Both the position numbers and the translations under genes were made by a program. DNA of 64,000 nucleotides from Azorinus chamasolen (Eukaryota > Mollusca > Bivalvia > Cardiida > Solecurtidae). This document shows positions 24,201 to 32,500 of the stretch, piece after piece. Positions within the stretch are counted from its first letter, which is position 1; every line of letters begins with the position of its first letter. Where the stretch lies: NCBI GenBank assembly GCA_963576725.1, contig OY755236.1, forward strand, positions 68,046,379-68,110,378, in the 5' to 3' direction. Below the pieces are notes generated by a model, which saw only the letters and a list, made by a program, of their open reading frames with translations, was not told the origin of the DNA and ran no database searches.

Positions 24201-24248
24201 CACTACAGACCAAAGGCCGCTGCCCACACGTACCCGACCTCTGCATGA
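1219..24248 (+). CDS. Secreted right-handed beta-helix protein with C-terminal four-Cys repeats (5' partial, 17 exons)
   Basis: Exons: 1219-1319, 2386-2477, 4639-4754, 5888-6012, 7883-7969, 11895-12067, 14069-14164, 14778-14906, 15976-16119, 17089-17173, 17746-17858, 18539-18695, 19052-19183, 19722-19907, 21391-21624, 22104-22217, 24118-24248. All have AG/GT borders and matching phases, giving 737 residues to a TGA. The order follows bacterial and animal beta-helix proteins as I recall them: a YWSWSD block, GGYFRFLNVLAELDQP joined to GEYYLDR, then coils of the GN-x-I-xx-N-x-V-x-H type, a VPY-x6-W-x2-RYP segment, and an IDP-DHGDF-RF tail. A Thr/Pro-rich linker follows, then three four-Cys modules. 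The fold fits a secreted polysaccharide-binding or -cleaving protein; substrate and activity are unknown. The signal peptide and first exons must lie left of position 1219, probably outside the window. The exon chain is seen; family membership is recall; function is inference. Confidence 0.85.
1460..1610. repeat. MITE family D copy (palindromic centre)
   Basis: It contains CACTAAACCCTATATTGT facing ACAACATAGGGTTTGG around ACGATTCTAAAGAG and ends in ACCTCTG, as other family D copies do. It lies in the intron after the first visible exon. Confidence 0.6.
2386..2477 (+). CDS. Beta-helix gene, exon 2
   Basis: It follows a pyrimidine-rich acceptor ending TTTACCCAG and leaves at GTGAGT in phase 0. 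It encodes HWTGRNRQKGWGEQ and then GGYFRFLNVLAELDQP, which joins directly to GEYYLDR of the next exon. That junction is a conserved family signature and confirms the pairing. Confidence 0.8.
3103..3182. repeat. Family E hairpin
   Basis: A perfect-arm palindrome centred on CGAGTTACTCG with arms reading CAAACAGTTTGGATC. The same hairpin occurs near 31190, 33460, 34340, 35270, 35410, 52140 and 59670 with no recognisable termini. Confidence 0.7.
3545..4085 (-). repeat. 0.5-kb repeat carrying a tRNA-like gene, copy 1
   Basis: It matches 57950-58460 in many blocks, e.g. TTTTTCAAATTCAACCACGT, GCGGTAGCT and CCTAAATATA...CTGTTCAG. On the minus strand about 430 bp of conserved sequence comes before the tRNA-like part and little after it. 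Confidence 0.75.
3561..3646 (-). pseudogene. tRNA-like sequence, copy 1
   Basis: On the minus strand it has a T-arm GTGG-TTTCGAAT-CCAC and a 3' end AATAGCCA, and a degenerate A-box. The anticodon arm does not fold cleanly, so I call it tRNA-derived, not a working tRNA. Confidence 0.5.
4301..4504. repeat. MITE family C (CAGTAAAACC termini, TA flanks)
   Basis: CAGTAAAACCTCTCTATAAG on the left faces TTATAGAGAGGTGTTACCG on the right with TA on both sides, a pogo/Tc1-mariner-like arrangement. The middle is a long hairpin with GCAGGTGGCTGCTTA arms. Confidence 0.75.
4639..4754 (+). CDS. Beta-helix gene, exon 3
   Basis: It starts after ATCTTCAG with GEYYLDRTSGNLYAWMPSRD and ends in phase 2 at GTAAGC. 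The GEYYLD...G-LY-W motif is the usual lead-in to the first helix coil. Confidence 0.85.
5888..6012 (+). CDS. Beta-helix gene, exon 4
   Basis: Acceptor CTTCCTTAG, donor GTGAGA, ends in phase 1. It encodes GTKNVVLRDFVLEGCRGKGV and VDNVQILDMEIRNTG, i.e. the first two coils with alternating hydrophobic strands and Asn/Gly turns. Confidence 0.85.
6013..7882. other. Intron 4 of beta-helix gene
   Basis: It holds a worn family A hairpin near 6918-6985 (GCAAACAGAGAACACCCAT) and two similar 90-bp stretches around 6160-6260 and 7690-7820 beginning TGAATAAATCTACTGAAAA. Nothing coding. Confidence 0.5.
7883..7969 (+). CDS. Beta-helix gene, exon 5
   Basis: It encodes GGYNVGLTGDRCLVARSLLH and DGDGGIQISG and stays in phase 1 on both sides. 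The acceptor is TTTAAAG and the donor GTATAT. The large A-B-A'-B' inverted repeat begins 72 bp downstream in the next intron. Confidence 0.8.
8042..8392. repeat. A-B-A'-B' double inverted repeat
   Basis: Block A (8042-8171, starts AAAAGTACAAAAATGAGT) is inverted as A' at 8217-8347. Block B (8172-8216, CACTGACCGTTCCATGGCGG...) is inverted as B' at 8348-8392 with one mismatch in 45. The two pairs interleave instead of nesting. The similar ORFs seen on the two strands here (8018-8356 and 8027-8353) are by-products of the symmetry. Confidence 0.9.
8823..10520 (-). pseudogene. Penelope-like reverse transcriptase, decayed
   Basis: Read on the minus strand from about 10520 down: HLKKGLQHFHSKYVFVPADK, then YWLPKLHK, SILLTSCLTKIKEHVNFYC, GINLFWSIKNSLEVL, SMYDFSTLYTTLPHTLIKDK, LTFLLDNIFVRYG, the RT motif GIPMGTNCAPLVADLFLYCY, the catalytic RYLDD, AAFLDLDLKI and GYRYHKLRKTFSKFYYR. 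It needs at least three frame changes and carries stops near 10190 and 10150. The motif order fits Penelope-like elements; the clade is from memory and less sure. No endonuclease or ends were found. It sits in intron 5 of the beta-helix gene, opposite in strand. Confidence 0.8.
11434..11526. repeat. Fold-back palindrome
   Basis: CATTGTTTTTATGAAACTCG is mirrored by CGTTTCATAAAAACAATG around a short CGCTAAAGCTCG centre. Confidence 0.75.
11660..11878. repeat. MITE family C, worn copy
   Basis: It runs from ACAGTAAACAGTTTATTC to GGTTTCTGTTGTA with the usual TGGTAGCTTAATG / CATTAAGCAACCAC hairpin. It ends about 16 bp before the acceptor of exon 6, so it may supply part of the splice-site region. 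Confidence 0.6.
11895..12067 (+). CDS. Beta-helix gene, exon 6
   Basis: Acceptor TTTTAG, donor GTAAGT, ends in phase 0. It encodes two clear coils, GNIVEDNEIYDY and GNIIRYNHVHGG, and ends YTGINYY. The preceding intron of 3.9 kb holds a dead reverse transcriptase. Confidence 0.9.
12336..12497. repeat. Fold-back palindrome
   Basis: AATAAATTCATACCAGTG faces CACTGGTGTAAATTTATT, with TGTTTTATCGTGCA and TGCACGATAAAACA inside. The centre is an imperfect palindrome around CTCGGCCTATCGGTCTCG. Confidence 0.75.
12911..13222. repeat. Larger imperfect fold-back
   Basis: ATTGGACAGT on the left faces ACTGTCCAAT on the right. An inner palindrome runs from ATCACAACCTATGGAGAG to CTCTCCATAGGATGTGAT. Confidence 0.65.
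13531..13731. repeat. MITE family C copy
   Basis: AGTAAAACCCCTGTAAACAG and GGTTTAGAGGGGTTTTACTG are inverted termini. The hairpin in the middle is partly lost. Confidence 0.65.
13776..14030. repeat. TTAA MITE family B, copy 1
   Basis: TTAACCCTTCGCTTGCT and AGCAAGCAAAGGGTTAA are the ends (255 bp, TTAA duplication). The inner hairpin has arms TAGTGCAGACCCTGATGAG / CTCATCTGGGTCTTCACTA meeting at AGCTCCTGCAGGAGCT. It ends 38 bp before exon 7. Confidence 0.85.
14069..14164 (+). CDS. Beta-helix gene, exon 7 (96 bp, in frame)
   Basis: It encodes one coil starting GNDNVMEHNHVHHV and ending TGRDWTA. Both borders are phase 0, so skipping or losing it removes exactly 32 residues without a frameshift. 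It sits 38 bp after one TTAA MITE and 33 bp before a second copy in the same orientation. Confidence 0.9.
14198..14439. repeat. TTAA MITE family B, copy 2
   Basis: Same ends and hairpin as the copy at 13776, same orientation, 242 bp. It starts 33 bp after the exon 7 donor. Confidence 0.85.
14778..14906 (+). CDS. Beta-helix gene, exon 8
   Basis: Phase 0 on both sides. It encodes RGNLIHYNLVHHIRRLVPG and then GVMLDDQASGTTIKNNVFYH, i.e. two more coils. Donor GTATGT. Confidence 0.9.
14936..15100. repeat. MITE family A, truncated
   Basis: It has TTAACCCTTTACTACATAA and a hairpin of the AGACCCAGATAAGACG type, but no matching right end. Confidence 0.55.
15207..15411. repeat. MITE family C, intact copy
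   Basis: CAGTAAAACCCCGCTAATAC faces GCATTAGCGGGGTTTCACTG. The internal hairpin is nearly perfect: GCAGGTGGTAGCTTAATGCA with AGAAAGCTCCTATAGGAGCT at the tip. Confidence 0.8.
15720..15945. repeat. MITE family C, worn copy
   Basis: It has the GCAGGTGGTAGCTTAATGCA / TGCATTAAGCAACCACATGC arms. It abuts the acceptor region of exon 9. Confidence 0.6.
15976..16119 (+). CDS. Beta-helix gene, exon 9
   Basis: Phase 0 on both sides. It encodes NDVHVNIGGGRDNVVSDNVM and ends in HDTDLYRRLH. The donor is GTGCGT. The next exon continues with AVPYNSSLW, the expected loop segment of the family. Confidence 0.9.
16270..16461. repeat. MITE family C copy
   Basis: TA-flanked; CAGTAAAACCCCTCTAAACC on the left and GGTTTAGAGGGGTTTCACAG on the right, with a shortened hairpin tip. 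Confidence 0.75.
16655..16735. repeat. Short (ATTCG)n-like tract
   Basis: Repeated CGATTCGATT units in two clusters; low-complexity DNA. Confidence 0.6.
17089..17173 (+). CDS. Beta-helix gene, exon 10
   Basis: It encodes AVPYNSSLWTSRYPPLTNFL and then SKQPEQPIG, ending in phase 1 at GTACGT. The VPY-W-RYP pattern is a conserved insert between coils in relatives, and picks this exon out of otherwise repeat-filled DNA. Confidence 0.85.
17348..17450. repeat. MITE family C hairpin
   Basis: GGCAGCTTAATGCAGGCTGA faces TTCATTAATCAGCCACCTGC around GAAAGCTCCTCTAGGAGCTT. Outer ends are worn. Confidence 0.55.
17746..17858 (+). CDS. Beta-helix gene, exon 11
   Basis: Acceptor TTGTACAACAG, donor GTATAT, ends in phase 0. 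It encodes coil GNQIRRNIIYNKPGIVF and then NIDKDNFFNITDSGY. Confidence 0.9.
18225..18300. repeat. (AG)n microsatellite
   Basis: About 36 AG units, almost pure, in the intron before exon 12. Confidence 0.9.
18539..18695 (+). CDS. Beta-helix gene, exon 12 (end of helix domain)
   Basis: It encodes AYGAADFIDPDHGDFRFKCH and then VSFPPVLTPNDVGPRYDIGP, ending in phase 1 at GTAAAT. The IDP...DFRF and P-DVGP elements mark the C-terminal cap of this protein family. An internal GTAAGC after WASR could act as a donor, but the conserved tail after it argues for reading through. Confidence 0.85.
19052..19183 (+). CDS. Beta-helix gene, exon 13 (Thr/Pro linker)
   Basis: It is phase 1 on both sides and 132 bp long. 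It encodes a linker rich in Thr, Ala and Pro (CPTKAPAVTAPMPSYLPDGS) between the helix and the Cys modules. The exon is chosen by phase, splice sites and position, not by homology, so it is less sure than its neighbours. Confidence 0.65.
19722..19907 (+). CDS. Four-Cys module 1 (exon 14)
   Basis: It is a single phase 1-1 exon of 62 codons. Pattern: G-C-F-x5-C-x2-HP, then Y-x3-W-x2-N, ACLARAAQVWRDCG, and an end VTAVYGPTG. The same skeleton recurs in the next two modules. I do not recognise a named domain. Four Cys suggest two disulphides in a secreted protein. Confidence 0.8.
20158..20368. repeat. MITE family C copy
   Basis: ACAGTAAACCCCCTCTTAAC to TTTAGAGACGTTTATTGTA with a hairpin AGAAAGCCCCTACAGGTGCT in the centre. 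Confidence 0.65.
21391..21624 (+). CDS. Four-Cys module 2 (exon 15)
   Basis: It is a single phase 1-1 exon of 78 codons. It starts GAMTVGGAGCYMALYGCP and contains GCLRRALTQWQWCG and PVTSLYRPTG. Compared with module 1 it has a longer spacer between the second and third Cys. Confidence 0.85.
21710..21815. repeat. (TG/CG)n-rich tract
   Basis: Irregular GTGTGCGTGCG sequence just after exon 15; low complexity. The reading frames through it are not credible genes. Confidence 0.6.
22104..22217 (+). CDS. Four-Cys module 3, first half (exon 16)
   Basis: It encodes GAKRTAGAGCWIQIPSCPSH and YDSWGSTNLNT. Phase 1-1. Unlike modules 1 and 2, this module is interrupted by a 1.9-kb intron between its second and third Cys. 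Confidence 0.85.
22238..22487. repeat. TTAA MITE family A, full 250-bp copy
   Basis: TTAACCATTTCCCTCATA to ACAGGGAAAGGGTTAA, the same length and hairpin as 667-916. It lies 20 bp after exon 16. Confidence 0.8.
22488..24117. other. Last intron of the beta-helix gene
   Basis: It has a broken family C element with a family A hairpin lodged inside (22500-22890). From 22900 to 24060 I see no coding or repeat signal. Confidence 0.5.
24118..24248 (+). CDS. Four-Cys module 3, second half and stop (exon 17)
   Basis: It encodes SCFNRAWDFWEHCG, PVTAHYRP and a short Ala/Pro tail to TGA at 24246-24248. No clear AATAAA is seen close downstream. Confidence 0.85.
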
Positions 24249-25034
24249 GTTACTTACGATTATATATGTTCCTTGATTACCATTAGTATTTGGACAGACA
24301 CACTTGGGCAAACAGTGCAGAACCAGATCAATGATCCTGAAGGAGCAGTTTGATCAGAATCTAAAGTGGCCTAAGTAGTCATTCATTTACGGAACATAAG
24401 AGTATTAAAACAAGCAGGGCAAAAGTAATGCAGAATGCTTCTTTAGGAGCTTTCTGCACTATATCTGACTTGCATAAGCTACCATCTGCCTTATAGATCA
24501 ATAACTATACCTCTTTTTGATGGCCGCTTAAGGTAGGTTCTACTGTATATCAATCTAATTGAAAGCAATCCAAATGAATTTATTCAGCTTTACAAAACGA
24601 TGAAGCTAGGAACTAGGTCGTCCGAATACATAAGATAACTATGAGGAATTAATACGCCTCAAATAATTGAAACGAACAATACAACTAATACGAAACAACT
24701 AAGTGTTTCAATACATATATTAACCTTTCATCTGTAAAATATTCCCTTTCTGAATATCATTTAAATTGAAAGTTGTATTTATCACATAAGAAAATAATTA
24801 TTGTGAAAAACATTGCAGATTAAAGGGTTCCGTCGGCAGCCCTTTGACCTTGGTCTACACCGGTTGCGAATGTCTTATACACTTGGTTCTCGAACATGTG
24901 TGTTTAAATTCTGATCTGATCTGAGGAGAATGGTCAATTCAGACACGTTTTTTTTTTAATTCCTCTCGTGTATTCGTGAATGTACATTACCTCAAATTTC
25001 ATATTGGTCAATGATTCCCTTTGCCATTTCAGAA

Positions 25035-25860
25035 ACAGTATAATCAGAGGTCCAGATAAGATGCGTGAAATGAAACAATTTCAAGAAGAACTTCTTTTTT
25101 CACCACCAAACCTTATGTTGTAGCCACTCTTTAGAATTGTCTCGAAGAGACGATTCTAAAGAGTGGTCACAACATAGGATTTGGTGGAGAAATGACGATT
25201 TTAGTAATAACGTACGCACCTTTATCTGTTGCTCTGAGAATCATATCTTCATTATTTCATAAGCAAATAGCGTAGACCCTGATCAGGCAGATTTAACAGG
25301 AGTCATCTGGTCCGTGTCTAGTCTGTTTCTAAAATGCCAAATATTCGTCTATATGGGGGCACGATTGAACGTAGGAGTCGAACTAGTTCTACTAGTTGAA
25401 AGTCTGAAGGCAGAGGTCCAGATAATATGCGTACATGTTTAAAAAATCAACAATAGATCCTTTATTTCTCCACCAAACTCTATACTGTGCCCACGCCGTA
25501 GAATCGTCTCGAAGAGACCTATAGAGAGCTTCTATAGGAGCCGTCTGGTCTGTGTGTTCTCTGTTGTGCAAATGCGTTTAAATGTATGTCTATGATGTTA
25601 AAGGTTAAGAAAATACAACCATTGCCCTGATCCATTATGAATGTTGCTTTTCCTATCAATAGCCACCGTACTGTTACGTTCAACAGGGCAACAGATAAAT
25701 GTGCCAACTCAGATAGGCCTACTTAACTCGTCAATTCTCCTCCAAACCCTATGCTGTGACCACTCTTTAGAATGGTCTCTTCGAGGTATGGGGTGAAATA
25801 AAGGAGTTGTTATTGAAAACGTTTTGATTTACGCATCTTATGTGGACCTCTGGAACTTCA
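25035..25860. repeat. Cluster of three MITE family D copies
   Basis: AGGTCCAGATAAGATGCG occurs at about 25050 and, as AGGTCCAGATAATATGCG, at 25413. The hairpin CCTTATGTTGTAGCCACTC / GTGGTCACAACATAGGATT lies at 25113-25185. A second element begins at 25413, is interrupted near 25510-25690 by a family A-like fragment, and a third piece ends ATCTTATGTGGACCTCTG at 25854. It fills the interval between the tail-to-tail genes. Confidence 0.6.
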
Positions 25861-26434
25861 AGACACCTTTATTTCAGTAAAGTTGTTTCTTCTAGTATAT
25901 ATGCCCAGTGCCCGATAAGGGCAAAGCTGTCGAATACATGTATTGAGATCTTAGAAATCGGTATCATCTCGTCTCGTAATTTAATACATTTGACTCAGAT
26001 TGCGTTATAAAAACCGAAAGCGACCTTTCAGTCACTAGTACGTTTTCATATAAATGTCTGCCTGAAATAAAGTGTTGATAAACGCAACGCTGGCACTCTA
26101 ATTAACCTATGTATTCGGACACCCAATATCACCTCTTAACCAGTTCGTAAAGCTGCTTTAAGTCAAACTGGCACCGTTTGGATAACTTTAATTATACTGA
26201 CAGATATCAAACTAGAAACTGTTTGATCCGAGTCTGCATTATTTGCCTAAGTTTGTCAGTCCGAAATTCTTTGGGAAATTAGGGTACATGTATACATATG
26301 TATATTTAATGAAAATGTATTATTGCAATCTTGTTTAATAGAAGATAAATCGAATCCAATTCACGATAGTTCCATGTCATAATTTAAATACTCCGCATCT
26401 CCCATGAACACAACGCCAATCAGATGATCACCTG

Positions 26435-26588
26435 TTACCCTACTATACTGCTTGCCCCGTGGTTGACGTTGGGAAAGTCGTTGTAATATTTGCCAAGAGC
26501 GGTAAGCTTGGATGAATTGGACTGCAAAAGGTTGGCCGACTCAGTGACAAACGTGCCGCCCAGATACCGTGCAATGAACCACGAGTAT
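26435..26588 (-). CDS. GH128 exon 3 (C-terminal strand and stop)
   Basis: It encodes RYSWFIARYLGGTFVTESAN and ends VNHGASSIVG-stop (TAA at 26437-26435). The Tyr-Ser-Trp-Phe motif directly after YIH is the family pattern, which joins this exon to exon 2 across 2.9 kb. An ATTAAA on the minus strand at 26339-26334 is a possible poly(A) signal. Confidence 0.88.
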
Positions 26589-29500
26589 CTGTAATATCAA
26601 CAGCATGTCAATCAGTTATACTGAATCGATTATACTGAATCGATGGTTGTGGTAGTAGTACTAATGTGACAAGCAAAACAACGGGTACATAACTCCAGTG
26701 CCAATACTGATAACATACAGTTATGATAATGGTAGCAGTCCTATTGCTCCTAAAAACATCGTGGTTATGGCAGCAGTACTATTGCTGTGACATCAGGGAT
26801 GGCAGTAGCGCTATGATTTATAGTGTCAATAGTAATAGCAGTAGTGTTGTTAGCATATCACATAAAGAGATGGTACTGGTTGCAGTAGTTCTGTGAATTA
26901 TAGTAGCAATAATAATAGCAAAAGTGATGTCACATACTGAGGTGGTATTGCTAGCAGTAGTTCAGTTAATTATAGTGGCAATAGTAATACGTGCAGTGCT
27001 GTCACACACAGAGACAACAGTATTTTTGTTAATTGTAGTGACGAAAGTAATAGCAGTACTGTAGTGATGTCACACACACAGATGACAGTAGTTCTGTTAC
27101 TTGTAGTGACAAAAGTAATAGCAGTAGTGATCTCACATACAGAGAGGAAAGCGGTCGTAGTAATTATGTTACTTACAGTGACAATAGCAATAGTGACCTA
27201 ATATACAGAGACAAGTAAAATTTTTATGCATAGCATCAAAGTCGCCGCCAAAAATTATTTACTTTTATAACTCTGTGGAATATGGAATTAATAATATACA
27301 GGTCTAGTCAATCACCTCAGAGAATAGTCCGTTCATGCATTCCTTTCGAATCTTTGCTTAAATTTTAATAGTCTATTTTGCTTTTGACTAATATGAACTG
27401 AAGAAATTGCCATAGAAATAAACCAATTACCATCAGTTACAAAGAAAGAGGGACTAGATGGCCTTGCAAACAGAAGTGATCCATTGATTGATACAGAAAC
27501 TGTTCGTGTGCATATATAAGGAAATGGGATGAACAATTGATGTCACACAAAAAGTGCCCATGTTTTACAAGAGATTCATTGATGATGGTTTCGGGATCTG
27601 GGATGGTACAGCGCAAGGACGGGAAGATTTTGTGAAGCATGCAAACAGTATTCACTCGAATATTAGGATAGAGCTGAGATCTGGTTTGGATCAGATACTT
27701 TAGTTAAAAAAAACAATGGCCAAATATATACAGATCTTTAGTGAAGCCTACAGACAAACAGCTGTACCTTAACAATTATTCCTGTCATCTTCCTAACACA
27801 AAGAAAAATAAATCATACGGTTTGGGACTGAGAATTAAGCGTATATGCGAAAGAGAATCCGACTATATTAGGGAAAGAAATAAACTCAAGGGTCACTTGA
27901 GGAAGAGAGGATATAGCAGCAGGATGATAGAAAATCAGTAGGTAAGGTGGACAAACTTGACAGATCTGCCACTTTAGCAAAGAAACAAACGGTTAATAGA
28001 AAAATGAATAGAGTCCCTTTAGTTTTGACATATTCAAGTCTACTTCCAAATATACATGACATTGTAAAACAAGTGTGTTCGGAGGAACACATGTGTTACC
28101 TGCTCTCAACTGACACAAAAACTGTTAAAACTATGAAATGAGAACAAAGGGGAATACCTAAAACGTATTGCATGCAGAGTGATGGACCTTAGTTACATCA
28201 ATGGTCCTCAATGAGAGGAAGACACATGTGAAATTTGAAGGCTCTATAGTGATTAGTTTAGAAACGACAGCCAAAACAAGTAAGTGTGAACAAATGGGAA
28301 TAACTCAAAAAGTATTGCATGCAGAGTGATGAACCTTAGTTACATCAATGGTACTCAATGAAAGGAAGACACAGGTGAAATTTGAAAGCTTTATACGTAT
28401 ATATATAATGGTTAGTTTAGGAATGACAGCCAATAAAAGACAGACAGACAGTTTGACAAACAGACAGACTGACAGACAGACGACGGAAAAGTGACCCCTT
28501 AGTGACACACTGCCTCTTAGCAGGTGACACAAAAACATTCAAAGATTTTGCACCAATCTGAGCGACTGAAATAGGCAATCAGTTTACAATGTGTCTACTA
28601 ATAGTAACGATAGAGAAAGAAATGTAGTATATGCAATTACATGCAGTAATTTATGCAATATAATGGTGTACGTGGTTGAGACTGAGAGAGAAATTCGGGA
28701 GAGAATGAAAGAACATTGAGTGATGTAAGGCATGAGAGAGAAGCCAATAAACATACATTTTGGAGTCGGTGGTCAGTCATAGAAGTTATGATGTTAGATT
28801 TGTAGTTTTGAAACGGATGTTCAATGCATGTAGGCTACCACGGCGGCGACCAATAATGCTATCGATAATACTGATAGCAGTAGTTCCGTCACTTATAGTC
28901 ACAATATTGCCAGTAGTGTTGTCATTTACAAGATGACAATGGTGGCAGTAGTTCTGTTACTTATAGTCACAATACAAAGATGCCATATACAAAGATGATA
29001 GTAGTAGCAGCAGTTGTCACTTATAGTAACAATAGTAATATCAGTCACCTATGGTGACAACAGATAAAGCAGTATAATTTTGTTTGATTCAGTCACTTAC
29101 GAATACTGCTTCATTCAAACTGGTCAACACATAGGTATTGTGGTTGTTTTAGAATAAGCACTGTAGTGCCGCATATAGCCGCTAACGGCATTTCTGTGTG
29201 TTTATCATAATGCCGCATAGAGCCCCTGTCCCTTAGAGCGTCCGAGATTTAAGCTATGGCAGAAATTGTAGAATCAGATGTATTATTTTATTAGCAAACA
29301 GAGTAGACCCTATTCAGACGTTTACAGGAACCCTCTGCACTCGGTCTACTCCGTTTGCAAAGGCGTATATGGAGTAAAGTGTTATGCAGTCTTGGAATGG
29401 AGTCATAATTTCAGCCTCACTGGAGTGGCTGTCCGCATGCTGGGTGAGCTACCTACCTGTGTATATAGTCCGCGGCCTCCAGCAGGGGAAGTATCGCCTT

Positions 29501-32500
29501 CATATAGTGTAGCTGTTTGTTGGCATCGTGCGTGTGTTGACACGAAAACTCCGTGAGCCAGATCTTCCTGTGGTAACGATTGTACAAGTTTCGTAGTACG
29601 GACATTGTGTGGGCTGGGTTACAGCTGTACAGGTGGGTTGCAAGGTAATCAACACGACAAGAGTTACACGCCTTGAAAAACGCGTCGAACCATTCCATCG
29701 TGTTGCCAAGACAATGAGCAGGGACCCCACATCCTGATGCCGCTGGGCTTACTAAAGGAACTCCGTGTGCGCGTCGTTCTATCTCCGGCCAGTGCGATGC
29801 TGCTATTTCAGGAGTTAAGCTAGATTGCTGTTTGTGGTTTGGTTCATTAAAACCCAACAAAGCTAACGTGTGGTTCGGTAGGGTTAGACTGAAGTGGTGG
29901 TGAGAGTTCCAGCCCCACACCATGGGAACATGATTGCGACTGATGTCGTACATATTGCCACAAGTGTGATCAGCATGGTAGAATGGCTTGTCTGACCAGT
30001 CGTACCTGTCGATCATTAAGTATAATAATCGTTACAGAACGGTTTACATTACAAAAACAAATCCAGCATATTCGTACGGTTGTAATTGCTAATCATGCAT
30101 TGCATTCAGTAAAAACAAGATATGCAGCCCGTATTACTAAAGATCGTAAGTTCCTCTAGGAGCTTTCTGTGTGATTGTCACCCTGCATTAAACAGCCACC
30201 TGTCACAAACTATACGAATTCGTCTCTTCTACAATTCTGGTTTAGATGGACTCTGGCCTAGACTGTAGTCGAGATTATCGCACAATTATCGCACAATTTT
30301 CGGAAGTTCTAACATACATTCCAACATTTGGGTGGCCCCAAAAAGGACTAATATGAATAAGTATTAGTTCTAACGTCGTTGCCACCGACAGAAAATGTTA
30401 TTCCCATCATCTTACAGTAGAACGTGTTCCGTGTATTTTGAAAACACGATCAATATCCTAATAAACGACAAATAGCTCGCCCCATTGTCTGCAACCTAAT
30501 CCATTTATGCAAAAAGTCCTGAAAGGGTGATATGTGCAAACAGTATTGACCCAGATCATATGGCTCCTGGGTTAACCCTTTCATCAGAGTATGCACTGTT
30601 TGCATCACAAATCAATTTTCACATCGACAAAAGCTATTAAAACACCTCTTTCTAATGAATATTAACACTTCGCTTGCTGAATTTTAAAATACATTTCTCC
30701 TTCTTTACCCATGCCCTGTTGTATAATTTCATATAGCTTCACTGTGTACAAGTATTTTGCTGTGCAGTCACTGCTGTGGAGTGCATTGGTTGCACAATCA
30801 ACTTGTAAATAGTGCATACCCTGATGAGACAGCTCCTGCAGGAGCTGTCTCATCTGGGTCTTCACTATTTACAGGTAGGTATATTGACGCGATTAGCAAG
30901 CGAAGGGTTAAATAGGTTCGCAATACATTATGGGTGAATGCACCTGGAGCACAGTGCAATGGGTTAAAATACAAATTATGAATTTACCCACAGAGAACTA
31001 AAGGTTGATTAGTGAAAAAAGTACTTCACGTGATTAATAACAATATAACAAAGGCCTCTGATTATCATATGTTAACTGCCTATTATTTTAAAATCTACCC
31101 CGCTATGAAAAATACTGACTGCTCAGATTTGAATCTGATGCATTTTTAACCACTTCCGGTTCGGTTAATTTCTAAGACACTATCAACCAAGTGTCAAACA
31201 GCTGGAACCCCCGGCGTCTCATCTGGATCCAAACTGTTTGTAAATGTGTGTTATATAACGAATAGCTGGATAAAGATATATACGTACAAGATGTTGAAAA
31301 TGATGAATTGACAAGTAAATAGTATAATATTCTACGTATAGTGTCAATATATATAAAGGTATAAACTAACATATTATGCAACAGAAATGTTAATACACAT
31401 GTTTAGAAGATATATAGGTTGTTGATGCACTGGGCGATTTTATATAACATAATAGTTTTTGAAATTACATATCTTAACCCTTAACGCCATAAATACGTCT
31501 TTTATGCCTTTGCAAACAGAGTAGATACAGATCAAACTGCTCATGTAGAGCCGTCCTGGTCTATTATTCTACAGTTTTGCTAGGACCAAAACTGCCTGCG
31601 TCCATGTGTTATAATATCAATCATTCTTATTAATATTCATGGTATCAATAGTTCTTACATGCATATTCATGGATTAAACTTAAAAGAGCGTGCCAGAAGA
31701 AAGGGCACATGAGAGACCCATATACATGTATATCATTATGCATATGATCAAAGTGGATATGGATAATTCAATTCACATTTATAGCGTGTCCACGTCAACA
31801 CATTTTGTTACCACCTTTACCCCGTGGATATTCGTGTAAGAAAGTATGACATCATGAATATTAATTAGATTAATTGTTATAAATGCACAGTGGACATGGG
31901 AAATTTTGGGCATAGAAAATACTGTAGAATCATATCTATTATATAGATTTATCAAACAGAGCAGACCCTGATCTGGGTCTACTCTGTTTGCAAAGACGTA
32001 GAAAGGCGTATTCATGGAGTAAAGGGTTAAAATTCACATCATTGTATAGAGCTCCCCATGCACGTTTTTATAAGTCTTTACCTGCCAGAGACGCCTTCAC
32101 GTCTTAACAATACAGGGTAGATCCTGGTCAAACGGCTCCTGTGTGAGCTTTCTGATCAGAGTCTGCTCTGTTTGCTTATGGGAGTGCATTTATGGCTGAG
32201 ACAGAAAAGAAGATGAACGACAGGCCAATAACTGAACTCAGCTTTGACCCCAGAGACACTACTGCTTTAACCCCTAACATGCTGTTGTTGGTGAGGTCGT
32301 GTGAAAATCTCCCAGTTGGTATTTTCAAGAATGAGGATTAGTGTACTAGAATATGGTGGGAACAAGTACAATACACTTCGAATGTTTTCTGGGGTAGATG
32401 GACTTAGGAATATCTAACAGCATTACAGGCAAGACAAAAGCGGGAAAATCAGACAATAAACATTAAGATAGGAGACTTAGTATTTGTAAATCAAGAAAAT

